From Ancylostoma caninum (Eukaryota; Nematoda; Chromadorea; Rhabditida; Ancylostomatidae): DNA of 64,000 bases. How positions within the stretch are numbered: position 1 is the stretch's first letter; every line of letters starts with the position of its first letter. The notes beneath the pieces are model-generated. The model did no database searches. It was not told the origin of the DNA and saw only the letters and a list, made by a program, of their open reading frames with translations. Position numbers and translations under genes: made by a program. Positions 23,074-36,600 of the stretch are shown here, in pieces. The DNA is taken from the NCBI GenBank assembly GCA_037903475.1, contig JBAJFG010000601.1, positions 186,001 through 250,000 of the forward strand, in the 5' to 3' direction.

Positions 23074-26000
23074 TCATGAGGTTTTTATCGAATCTCGTGC
23101 CGATATCATGCGACTGCGATCCACAGTTGACCAAACACTGCTCTCGTTGTTTCTCGGTAAGCAGTCATAAATGCTCTCTACCAAACGCACATAAGTCCTT
23201 GCTCGATCTCCCAAACCACCCTATAATCAATAGAAGTTCTAAACATTGAGAGGTCATATTGAAGGGAAGCAGAGAGATACCTTCAAGCCGTTGCTCAGGA
23301 ACGCAATCACTAGCTTGTTTTCTTCGTCCCACCGGAGATTTTGTCCTCCAAGCCCAGTATGGCCAATGAGTCGATGTCTCACCTTAGAAAACAAATAGTT
23401 TTATTTTTAAGCTAATCCACAGTTCATAGACAGTTATAATCCCTTCATTCAAAACTACTCACCCCGTTTCTGTTCAAGTGCATAACTGTAGTGCCACGCC
23501 CTCTTTCTGCATGTGCTCCAGTGACTATGTCTTTTGTAGTAATCAATCTCTCATTAAGCAAGTCAAAGGTTGGCTGTAATATATCGTGGATAGATAATCA
23601 TTTTCCCCACAAATACGAAAGCCATAGTTCTCTTTTTCAACGTTTACTGCGAAATACTACACCAATTTGATCGTCCCAAGCGAATGCAAACAACTGAGGA
23701 CGCAAAACTAACTCAGTATTTGCTTTCATTTAGGAACAGTATAGGAAAATTATTATTATGCGTACTCTGCTAACAAGTTTCCCATCCATTAGTAACTGGG
23801 CGAGCTTCGCCATGTCGCGTGCAGTCCCTATGCCAAGTACAGCTGGCTGTTCCAATGCATACATCTCCGGATTGTTTAAAGTTACTTTCTAAATGAACGA
23901 GTCATTTGGCGATGGAGCAAAGAAGTCACGTAATGTGTAGAACGAGGTAATAGTGAACACACAAAAATAGTTTGAAGCCATGGAGGAGTGGTTGCCACTT
24001 TCATGCCAAGCCCGCCACGCAAGTATTGCTTGAAAATAAAACCATAGTCGAGGTTACCTGAAACCCACATTCAAAAGGTGTGCTGTTCAAAATTAACGAA
24101 CAGCCAAGCTCTCTCAAAGGCTACTTGGATCGGTGACAAATTCGTCGATTCGATCAATGACAGTTGGACGCGTGATCCTGGCAACACGCCAAGCTTTCTC
24201 CATTGGTAGACCAAAATGTAGGTCCAGCCCTAAAACACGAAACCACATCGCATTGAATTATTTCCGAATTTTTCTCCTCAGACCTGAAAACTTCAAAAAC
24301 CGAATCTGAACAAAATTAATGAATGTAAACTGTTACGAGAGCAGATTTCAGTGATTGTAGAGAGATCAACACCATGAGCAGAGCAAGGTTTCGAAGTTCA
24401 TTGTTGTTCAGGTTGTATATGAAATCTTTAAGGGATCTTCAAGCTGCATACGTTGAGCATCCAAGGTTTTTTTAGCTACGCACAAGCTATTCAATATTCG
24501 CATTAGTGACATGTCTTGTTAAAATGATATGGTTAAATTAAGGGACTTCCCAATCCGCAGATACTCAGCTTAGTTCTCATTTAAAAATGAAATGCTCGGA
24601 AAGATGACCTCAAAGGCAGTGTGCCACCTCATTTCGATTCTGGGTTGCTAAGAGGTTCTGGCAAGGCATGAAGCGCTGATTCTAATGATAATTGAGAAAG
24701 GCTCTAACATGGCCAATAAACATTTCTAAACATTTTGTGATTTGTATCAGTAGTCGTTGTTCAATGTGTAAACGAACGTGTGTTACCAACCAGAAGTCCA
24801 TGTTTAATGGGTAAAGCGAACTCCTGTCACCATGTCAAGATCAATACAGTAACTACGTCCTATCTTTTACAAAGTACCGATCACTTCTCAAAGGCGACTG
24901 AGGATTTCAAAATTCTTGACCGACGTTTCAAAACATTTCACGTGTGCCTTTTCGCCCGGCCACAAGTTTCAAGAACGATTTCCGAGGTAAGACATTGCCT
25001 TGTAGTCGGTAGGGATCAACGATGGCGCCAAACGACCAATACTCTAACATTTCGTTCCATTTCAACCTTTCATGCATTTGCAAAAAACCGTTGTATCCAT
25101 TGTACAGAATGCAACTGCAGCAATCGATGGGTGCGATACCTACACAAGTCGAAAAAAAAGAGATTGGTACATATCGGAATGTAAGCCGTACCATGCTTCT
25201 CAGCAATTTCTTCCTTGAAAAATTGCCCTATGCCTCGCTTTCTTTCATCTGTTCTCCTAATGATCTGATCAACCAACCACCCATATGAAAGCGCATGATA
25301 TCCAACAGCTTTCCCCGGTTCCCATATCGGTTTCTGCAAGATGAAACATGAGTTGTGGAACCTTTCAACTTCAATTTGATACCCACCGATTCTTCAATAA
25401 ATTTCGCCATACGTTCATGGTCGCAGGCGTCTTCATACGAGATTTTGCCATCAAGACAAGCCAAACCCGACTGCAACTTTGCATCTCGTCACTGACCATC
25501 TTTGATGATAGTTAAAAAAATGCATACTGTGTGCGCTAGTATCATCTCGACTGTTATATTCTCCTTGCCATGTTTGGCAAATTCAGGCCAAAACGACGAA
25601 ATTTTGTCCGAGTACCTGAGGCGGCCGCGGTCGACTAACATTGCCACGCAGATTGCTCCTACTGCCTGGAAAATAGGCGATTTGCTCCCATGAGTGAGTA
25701 ACCACGCGTTAGTGCGACTGTTTCTCAATGCTTGGAAACTCAAAAAAATGTAACTTTTAATACACTTTTTGCACTTATCCCTTGAGATACATCCTCTATT
25801 CCAAGTTTTTCAATGCTGTTCACCCATATATTTTTCTCTGCCCTTGGGATCTATTAAATAAGGCCCCCCTAAGGGGGTTTCAGACATATTCGCTGGTAAC
25901 GCGGCGGCACTCATAGACAATGGAAATCTTGATGCACAGACTATGAGGGCAGCTGGCCGATTTCTAGGCACGTTCGTTTCGGGACTCGCCACCTACGTCA

Positions 26001-29000
26001 CTCCTGGCTCTTCAGCGTGCACAGGGTAGCGATTTCATCACCTCTCACTGGCGGTCTCGCAGCAGCAGGGTGAGAGAGTATTTACAAGCATTCAGGTCGT
26101 ACAATATGAAGCAAGAAAACCGCCCTTCGCTGTGTAGAGCACCTTTACTGACGAGGTGTCTCCTCTGTCTTTGAAGACTTTCACTTGGTGGATGTTTCTG
26201 TAGCATTCTTCGTGAGGTCTCGATGCGATTGTGCAGCCAAGATATTCGTTCGTCATTTCCACAAAATGACATTGTGCAACCAATCATGTAATTAATCAAA
26301 GCTTCTGAAGAAGAAATATAGAAGACAGGTATGCCAGGGCCGAAAAGTGGCGAAAAACTGGAACGCTCCGCCAGTAGAGAACGGATCTGGCCGATTAGTG
26401 TGCAGAGGGGTGGGAAACAGGCACTGATGGAAGAAGGGACGGCGTGGCCCCAATGGTATGGAGAACCGGGACGGGTCCGCCAGTATAGGATGTGTCCGCT
26501 TTGGCTCAATGACGTGGAGGACTCGCTTTGGTCCAATAGAGTGAAGAATGCAGGCATACGAATCCGCCGATGGAGAGCAGGTCCGCTCTGGCCCAACAGG
26601 AAGAAAGTCGTGAGAATATGGGTCCACCGATGGAGGAAGGACCTGCCTTGGTCCAATAGTGTGGAGAAAGCCAGGATACAGGTTCGCCAATATGGATGGG
26701 TCCGATGTAGCTCAATGATCTGGAAAACACCAGCATATCGGTCCGCCGATGAAGGACCGGTCCGGTGTGGACCAAACGTGTATAGAATACCCAGACAAAG
26801 ACCCACCATTGGTGGACGCAGTGGGGCTCGCGACCCCTCCCCCCGCAACCGAAAGAGGGTGCGTCACAGATTTTTTGGAATTACTTTACAAAATGATTGA
26901 CAGTTCATATTAGTTGTTGTATTCCTTAAATATTTATTACTGATTACTTAAAGGCAGTGTCTCACCTCATGTTGGGTATCGAGATATCCACAGATTCAGG
27001 TGCAGCTCAAGGTGCTGATTCCAATGATGTGCATGATGTCAGAAAACTCCCTCAAAAACCCCTACTTTTGAGGCAAAAATAGGTACAGGAGCGGACGAGT
27101 TTTCTTGGTAGGAAGCGAAAGCAAAAGCGGAGCTGAGAAGCTGAGATTGCACAATAAAATGAACTTCTCAGCAGCAGCTATTATCAAACAAACAAACATA
27201 TCCGTGTTGAAAAACCAGGCCGCACCCTCGGCAAACTCTTGCTGCGGAATGAAACCTCTCGTCCACCGGCCGAAATTTCGAAATTCTCGGCCAAACAAAC
27301 CCGAAACTTATGGGGTTTTCGACGTTCCCCTGAAACTTAAAGTATTAGGTTGGTCAAAAATAATGCGCGTTTTCATGCCTTTGAATCCGAACCTCATAAC
27401 TCTTTCAAAATCGATCTTTTTCGATAGGCTTAAAACGTTGTAAATCGCAAATCTTTAGCAATGAGATAGACGTTCTCCGACTACCGTGCATTTCTGACAG
27501 GACCTTCTAGAATCAACAAACTTCCGGAGGGCAGTTTTGGTATCACTTTAGTCTTTGAGAAAATTCTCCTGGAAGAAGTAGTTCAGGTTCTCGGGGAAGC
27601 GGTAGTCGGTGAGCGAGAAGCTTGCTGATTATGATGTAGGAGTCCGAGCTTCCTAGCTCAGTTGCTCGAACCTGTGAAGAATCTGTTGTGCAGGGTGTGC
27701 CTGGACGGTACCCTGTAGGAGTGAAGAATCCATTTTATTGAGCAACGCTGGGGTCACGCCGTTAAGTTTCTAATTTATTTCATTTACGTCTTGAAACCAC
27801 TTACCAGATTAGGAAGAATGAATGAGCTTCAGTGAGCAATTTTGGCAGCAGTTCACCAAAAAGTCGCCGTGACCTTATTTTGGTGTTGCTTCGGTTTCTG
27901 GGAGTATTTCGGTGCATGTTCCTCGTCCAACTGTTAAGCAAGGCACCTCACTTTGTCAAAGAGGGTCTATACTTCATATTTAATCACTAAGCGACCGACT
28001 GTTTGTCGCAATTTTTTCACTACAAAGGTGCGAAGCATACCTCTCAACGAGGATCAATGTGGTACTCATTCAGTATGCGCGACGTCAACTCGTCGAGCTT
28101 TTTCATCCTCTCATTTTTACTGAAGGGAGGGATGGTCTGACAACAATCACCGGCAATATTCTGCGAAACCAAATATGTTGTTTTGGATGGGTGCTGTTTG
28201 TTAATTGTCATCAGTTGGGGGTCGCAAACCCGAGGAAGACCTATGCGACATTCTTCACTTTTGAAGCAAGGCACACCAAGCCGAAAAATCCGGGAGCAGC
28301 TCGGCGGAATGCATTCGCTCACACTCCCTTCGCCAAAACTATGGTGGTATTCTGAGCGATTCCTGCTGCGATGCCGTCGAGTATCAGCCCGCTGAAAAGA
28401 GTTTGGCAAAAAACTTGTTTTGGCGCCTTTCGTTCCACAACTAAAAATTTGCCAAAAACATGAACTTCGCCCAAAATGCATGAGATATTTGAAAAGGCCA
28501 TGAAATTAGCTACAAAACAGTGTGCAACTTCTCATACCGATGATAAGAAACACCGAAGGTTTTCTGTACCGAAGATGAAGCAGCGAAAAACGCGCATTAT
28601 TTTTGCACCAACCTAATACATCTTTGTGCTCAGCGACTCGCATATGTTCCAACGACGTGGAAATCTCGAACGCAGTCAATGAGCTGAGACACTGCGTTTA
28701 ACATTAGAATTTATATTTTTGGCGTTTTTTTTTCATCCATTCGGCGTTCCTGGCTTTTCTCTCCCAACTGGCTGCTCCACCCCATTTTCTAGCGTCCCGA
28801 AAGGGCGCTAGTAACCATACATAACGACATAAAATCTTGACCCTCATATAACCAATCAAAATATCACAGTTCGAGGGAATACTGATCGACCTCTGCTCCG
28901 TGCATGTCATGAATCTGCGAAGCTCGTTGAATGAGTTCCAGAGTAGCCTACAGTGGCAAAAATGCGAATTATGTGAGCTAAACTATAAGCTGTAGCAAAT

Positions 29001-30567
29001 CTGTTTAAATCGTATTGTCGTAATATGTATTTGAAGTGATAGCAAAGCTGGGACTATGTTACTGTGTCACATTCCCCGATTATATTTCCTGGGAGGGAGA
29101 GATTGGAAACCTTTTTTGGTGACTTCAACTTGCACAGCAGTCAACTTAATTGACATTAGCACACTGGAGATGGCTTCCCAAACACTATTCAAGACCCAGT
29201 CGAAGCGTAGGCGGAGTAAATTCAATGTAAGCAGTACTGGTTGTTGCTGAACATATATATGGGGGTCAATAACTATTCAACTTACCTTTGAAGTGCTGAA
29301 AATTATTTGTAAAGTGTCTTCCCTCCATCTGCGCTCTGATTCTCTATCTGCGAATCCGCCCCAAATGTCAACAACACATTCTCCCTAAACATGAGAAGGG
29401 ATCAACGTATTGGCTTGGAAAGAAAATGGAGAAACAAAGTTTCCAGGGTTTCTTCAATTCATTAACATTCATTAACAACGTTCTCATCTTGACGTCGTAT
29501 GGAGCTAGATCCGGAATTATTGGAAGTATTATTACGCAATACTAGATCCGGAATTACTGGAAGTATTTTTCCGCAATAATGGGCCGTAACGAGTTTCATA
29601 CTACAAACATGTTTCCAACTGTGTGATGGTGTTTGCATGTTGTTAGTTTTTTTAACCGCGTGTGCGCTAGAAACTACGCACCTATGTAGTTCTAGTGACC
29701 ATAGACAATGTAAAAGAAGAACGAAAGCATAGGACCTTGCGCCGTCTCCGTCATCACGCACTTTGCATGCCTATTTACAGTCTTTTTCTGAGAAACAGGC
29801 CTTTTCCAGCTTTTTTGGATAAGGATGGACTGCTCGCTCCTTTTTGGTTCTCCTACACCACCTCGAACTAGACTTTGATGAACTATGGTTAGCTTAGCTT
29901 GCATCGAGGGAAGAATACCAGATGTCTATGGCAGTTCAGAATGAGATATGCCTCCTTATATGAAGTTGACTATGCTGATCTTGTATATGTTTTCGCGTCG
30001 CGCTCAATGCCATTGCGGAAAAAGGTATACCTTGTCTGTGCAGTGTTATGAGCAGTTTCTGCATCAACCTACCTCAATCAAACATAATTGGGGTTGCCGT
30101 GAAGAATGGGTGCAGAATTCGCAATCACCAGTCCAAATAACCCTATGTGCAAAATCTCAGCCAAAAATGCACCACTAGGATTACAGAATTGCGCCTTGAT
30201 CATTTATTACTACCACCGTTTGCAAGAGGACGATACTTCAATGAAGCCCTACCAGTACGAGGTATGCACTGCTTTGTGCATCTCGAAGCACTGATTTCGA
30301 AACTATTTTGTTCCCAGACGCACGTGATAAGGAGGTACTCATAGATTAAGGTACTTCCCATAGATCAAGGTAAGGTATGGTGAGGTGGTAAGTGCCTTGA
30401 TTCTAGTGGATGCCTTGCCAGGTTCAAATGCCCTCAGATGTCGAACTTTTTACTGTTTCCTTCTGAAAATCTATCATATGCTGTTTTATAAGTGTTTCTA
30501 CCTATAATCATGACTTATAATAACGGGCTTACTTCGGCTGTCACGTGTGTGTGTGTGTGTGTGTGTG

Positions 30568-30666
<99 letters not shown>

Positions 30667-33600
30667 GAAATTCCCTGATTGGTCGGTGATGGTGATTACG
30701 AGGTCAACAAGATGATAGGGACGGGTATGGTGAGGTTCAAAGGATGAAGAGAAGCTCTAAAGGATGGGGAAGTGGAGAGCGGTGAGTGCACCGCGGTGTG
30801 GAGGGTGCGCCGGCGCCAAAAAGTAGGGAGACGCCTAGGGACGGGTCCAACGGGGTGATAAGGGTGCGGCGGCGTAGAAATGTTGAGGAACGCCTGGGGA
30901 CGGGTGATAATGGTGCGCCGGGGTCCAGAAGTGGGGAAGACGAGTCCACACCGTTGATAAGGGTGCGCCGGCGTTCAGAAGTGGGGGAGACGGGTCCACA
31001 GCTGTGATAAGGGTGCGCCGGGATCTAAAAGTGGGGAGACACCTGCGGTCGGGTCCAACGGTGTGATAAGCTTGCGCCGGTGTTCACTACTGAGGAAATA
31101 ACATGAGTTGGGTTAATCTTTGCTCGATCGGTTCGGTGGCGCTTAACATCGATCGCAAAACACTAAATGTCAGAGCTAAGCAGTGGTTAGTGATTCCTTT
31201 CACCTCACATCCCATTCCGCGCTTTTCTTCTCTCATTTGTTCACGAACCCACCGCACCTTCTTTTTTTATATGTTCAAACTGGCTCTTATCATTCGACCA
31301 GTTACAACAAACAAAAAATGGTAAACCATTTGTGGTAGTCATTCCAGGTTGAATCGGTTATATATAGTTACAAATAGTTACTTTAGGCGAGTGAAAGATA
31401 AAATTGCGCTGAAAAACGCGGGCAATCCTTTTTGATCAGTCCAGTTCTACATCAGGAAAAGCAATGGAGAGGATGTGGAACGCATTATAGCAAAAATGTG
31501 GTATGGCTATGAGCCTATTAAATGAAAAAGGGATAACGTCATGCGAGCGAAGCGAGCATCAGGGAAAGTCTGGAAGTCCGGCGTCAGCCGGACGGCAAGA
31601 CTGGTAATTAGATATTTTGAAAGCTTGGAAGCATTTCATTTTTACTACCCCGACTTTGTTTGCTGTTGAACTGCTGATGGACTCACGTGAGCCCAAATTT
31701 TCAAGGAATTCATTTTTGCTGAACTTTTCCATAATACAACTATTTGAAATGCAGAACACAAATATGATATTGTGGCGTCACTTCATTTTTATAGGTTTGC
31801 GGTTGAATTAACAGCAATTACTGTGAAAACCGAGTAAAATTTTTATATTTTTTACATTAAAATGGTATTGTCATGCAAAATGCTGCTGATAATCGTGATC
31901 AACGCCTGAAATTACCCCCCTGTGCGAAATTCGGACGGATTCCGCAAGATGTCCAAACTACACTACAGCCAATGATCGTTCCTTCGTGAGTGGTAGTAGT
32001 AGTAGTAAATGAGATGTAATTAACTCGCCGTACTTTTTGATTTACTTCGCTGGAGTTTTACATGCGGGTTTAATTGAGCCGCCGTTTGCGAATTCTGTAT
32101 CCATTTTGCACAACAACGCCTATTTTGTGATGTTACGGGAGGTGGATGCAGAAATTATACGTTCGAATGTACTGCACAGACGAGGTTATAACTTTTTTCG
32201 CAGTAGTATTGAGCATTAGTGGAGAACATAAGCGAGATCAGCACGGTCAACTTCACATTATGAGGCACATTCCATTTTGAAGTGCCACAGACATCTGGTA
32301 TCCTCCCCTTGTGAGTTTACTAGCTTCCTTCAGAATCCAAAAAGTAAATAATATTACCTGGTAATAGACACATAGTGCAGCACCATCGCGTTCCCAACCA
32401 CGGCGAAAGTTGTTCCTGCAAATCATTTATCAATTTCTGGAGGTGTGCTGGTAAGTCGCTACTATAATGCCCCTGTCAACGAATAAATCCCCGAAAGCGA
32501 TGCCGATTTCTAGCTGAAGTCTTGTTTCTTTGCAGCCTTGTTGCAGATACCTTATTGTTAGAGGCGCTGTTGCGATACTGCGATTATCGAAAGAGCTTTG
32601 GATTTTAATTCTGACAAAATCTAAGTGTGTGCTACCTCTGAAAGTATCTCAAATTGAAGAATGGTGAGCAATTTCTAGTGTTTACATCCCTTCGATTTCC
32701 AGCATAATTATCAAAATTCACACGGCATGCAGATTAAACAACTTCCACAGTTTTGCGGTGCGACGCAGCATTAAATACAGTGTCCAGGCAAAATTTTCCA
32801 TTATTCAAACTTATCGTCACTCTTCTCTTACTCATCCTGACGACTTGATTACAGTTGTACAGTTTTTTTTCCTCAGATACCTCAAGACTTTCACTTCTCA
32901 AGCAGTTGAAAGTTATGGCGCGGGCGAGTTTTGGGGAAGACTAAAAGGAAGGCAATAAAGCTTCTTTAATGCCCTTATTTCGGGGGAAGCGGCTGATTGT
33001 TTTGGAAATGACAGAAAATCGACAATATAACTTCGTTTACAAGAAACATATATTCTCACCACATACCGAAGCACACAGCAATGAATGCAGAGAAAGTATT
33101 ACTATGCGCACTCGCTGCCAGGCCACAAACGCGTGCTTATCACCAGCGTTCGAGCAGCATTAGAGCTGCAACTTGATCTACCATTCAGTACGTAAACGCA
33201 CACACAAGCAAATGCAAGTACCTATCATTAAACTATCACAAATTGCCCTAAACTGTGAGCGATTTTCGGAACGAGGATTTCGCCACTCGCGACCTTGTTC
33301 TCGAACAGCGTCCTGAGAAATGCGGTGAAGCCAGCCATTAGGAATGAGAGGCGAACACAGAGAGTCGTGACTCGCAGACCAATACGAATTGCAATCGCGA
33401 ATTTAGTTGCTTTGCATGCAGTTGCTTTGCATGTACGAGCTTACCCAGACACGATCATGATCACGGCTTATAATGGTGGGCTTACTTCATGTCTCACGTG
33501 CGTGTCTGAAGAAAAAATTCAGGGGACGTATCCTAGAGTGGTGATGCAACCGCTCCACCGTTGGCAGAGCTACCTAAGGGCGTAGCGACGTCCAAAAGTG

Positions 33601-36600
33601 GGGAAACACCTGGAGTGGGGTCTAACGGTGTGACAAAGGTGCATCAAAAGTTAGGAAACACCTGGAGTCGGGTCCAGCCGTGTGATAAGGATGCACCTAC
33701 GCCCAAAAAAAGGGGGGGGGCACCTGTACTCGGATTGAAAACGGTACGATAAGGGTGCGTCCAAAAGTGGGAGAATGCCTGGAGTCGTTTCCCATCGAGC
33801 GATAAAGATGCGTCGGCGTTCAAAAGTGAAGAAACGCCGGCAGATGGGTCTAACTGCGTCATAATAGGGAGCCGGTGTGCAGAAGTAAGAGATAGTCGCG
33901 GGGCGGGCTCATTCCTGCATGAGGGGTGGGGTGGCTTCTTTTTTGGCTACCCCTCCTGCCTCTATTTGTGAGTGAGTGAACCACTTTTCCTTTGTATTTC
34001 CATACACCGGTGCATCTTTATCACTAGATCCTTATATTTATCACAGTAAAATCCAATTATTCACACAGCCACTAAGTGCCATGTAATACTTCACAGTAAC
34101 TTCGTCGCTATGAAGAAAATGAATGGAAATGATGAGAACAAAATGACACAAGTACTCACATATATTAAACAAAGCGCCGTAACACTGCCGCTATAGTCCT
34201 CGAGGACTGTAGTGCCCATAATCGATGAGCACCGGTGTCACAGTCGCCGTCGCTGGCGACTGTGAAACCGGTGCGCATCGATTGCGGGCGGGGCGTCGCG
34301 GCGGCCGCCGAATTTGGCGACTGGCGATCGCCAACATCTGCGGCGTCGGTGCCTATCGATTGGTCGCCAACATTGACGATCGGTGGCCGCCAATGTTGGC
34401 GACTGCGGCTTTGGTGCGAATAGATCGTGTGCGCTGGCCAACATTGGCGGCCGCCGTCGCCGGCGACGGCGACGCAAGGTGCTATACTCCTCGAGGAGTG
34501 TAGCGGCTACCTAAGGGGGCTAGAGCGGCTAGAGATACGCAGCGGCACTCATAGACACCGCTATCTTGAGGCGTAGACTGTGGGGCGAAATGGCCGATTT
34601 TTAGGGACTCAGGCACATTCGTTTCGGGACTCGCAATTACGTCACTGCTGGCTCTCCCGCATGCACGAGGCAGTGATTTCATCACCTTCGCTGGCGGTCT
34701 CGCAGAAAGGAGTGAGGAAGTGTTCACAAGCTTTCCGGCTGCACAATGTACGCAGCAGGAAAACCACCCTCCCACTGTTGCGAGGCTGCAGGCACCTCCG
34801 GAGAAGTGGACGGGTGTTATGAGAGCTGCAGCGTTTCGCAAACCAGGGGGAGGCTGGACTCACGCGGTCCCCCCACGTGGTGGATGCCATTGCCGCATCC
34901 CCTGCTGAATTCTCGCAACGACTGTGTAGGCACAACATCCGTTCGTTTCGAGAAAGCTTCTGCACTAACACAGAGTAAAGGCCTCAATATATCAAGGCAT
35001 GACATTGTGTATCCAATCAACTATGTACCGATACGGGTTCACCGATGGAGAAAAGGCCCGCTAGGGCCCATTGGTGCGGGGGACGCCGAGATACGGGTCC
35101 ACCGATGAAGAAAGGGCCCGCCGTGACCCAGTTGTGTGAAGGACGCCATGACACGGGTCCACCGATGGAGAAAGGGTTCGCCGTAGCCAAGAACGGGTCC
35201 GCCGTAGCCAAGCGGTCTGATGAATGCCAGGATACGGGTCCGTCGACAGAGAACGGTCCGCGTGGTCCAGTGTTGTGGACGTCAGGATACGGGTCCACGA
35301 ACAAGGATCCGCCGTTGCTAAACAGTGTGGGAAACATCAGGATACGGCTCCGTAGATGGAGAAAGGGTCCGCCACGGCCCTATAGTGAGAAAACCGCGAG
35401 AACGCTGGTCCACCGGTGGAGGAAGGACCTGTTGTAGCATAATGGTGTGGAGAACGTCAGGATACGAGTTCACTTTGGTTCGATAGTGTTGAGAATGCCA
35501 GGAGGCGTGCACGAACCTGGAGAACGGATCCGGCTTGCCCTAACTGTTAGGAAGCCGCCAGAATGCGGGGCGCTCAAATGGGGGAAAGGCCCGCCGTGAC
35601 CCAATGGTGTGAATAACACCAGGACACGGGTCCGCCAATGTAGGATTGGTCCGCTGTGACTCAGTAGAGTGGAGAATACCAGGATACTGTTCGGCCGACG
35701 GTGAACGGGTTCATTGTGGCCTAACAGTGAAGATGACGCCAGAATACGGGTCCACCGATGGAAGAAAGCCCGCTGCGGCCAAGTGGTGTGGAAAACACTC
35801 GGATACGCTTTTGCTTTGGTCCAGTAGTGTGGGGAACGGCAGGATACAGTTCCGCCGATGGATAACGCGTCTGCGTTGGCCCGGTAGTGAGGAATACGCA
35901 CGAATACGCCATACGATGGAGAACAGACTTCTCATCCTCATACTCAACTCAGAAGAATGACTTCATGTTTGGGCCCATTTGAAGATTGGTTCTGCTTCTT
36001 TATCAATTTTCTAGAGATTCGGCAAGTGCGTAGCGTTTGCACAGGTCCCAAGTGGCGGCCCCACCCCAATTTCTAGCGTCCCGAATAGGTTCTAGTCTTA
36101 TCACAAAGCTTGCATGGAATAGTGTGCTGGAATAGGATTAGTTCTACGAAAACATTTGGGGGTGGACACTCGCAGCGACAGCGTCGCTATAAAGTTATTC
36201 ATGCGCCTAAGGCCAACGAAATGGCATCAGTTTGATAGTATGGGGGAAGGTTACCGCTCACTTAATCGAGGATTTTTCAGGAGAGCGGCGGAATTGCGTG
36301 TGAAGGTGGAGATTCCGCGAACCTTACTTAACATTACTTTTACGGCTTACTAAACCCATCTACGCTTTTGTTTGCATTCAATGTGGAGTATGTGAGCGAA
36401 GCGAGATAAATAGTTCTGAAGTACGGTGTGACCGGACGGCCACACTGTTCACTTCATAAACCCGTGTAACTTCTGATGGTGGAACCAAGACTAGTCGGAG
36501 AGAACTCGATTAGAAGTCCTTGAGAAGCATCATCTCGATCACGTTAATTTCTTGTGTATGTTGCGCTATCAGGTTGTTGGGAAATTAATTGTCGAAATGG

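Noticed and set aside
26045..26848. 267-codon open frame on the minus strand
   Set aside because: It is the translation of 60-bp tandem units plus the element head; the period is a multiple of three, so frames stay open on both strands.
30492..30689. Open frame of alternating Val and Cys
   Set aside because: Translation of the GT microsatellite.
35045..35960. Open frames of 104-143 codons
   Set aside because: Same 60-bp minisatellite; products are periodic and lack splice context.
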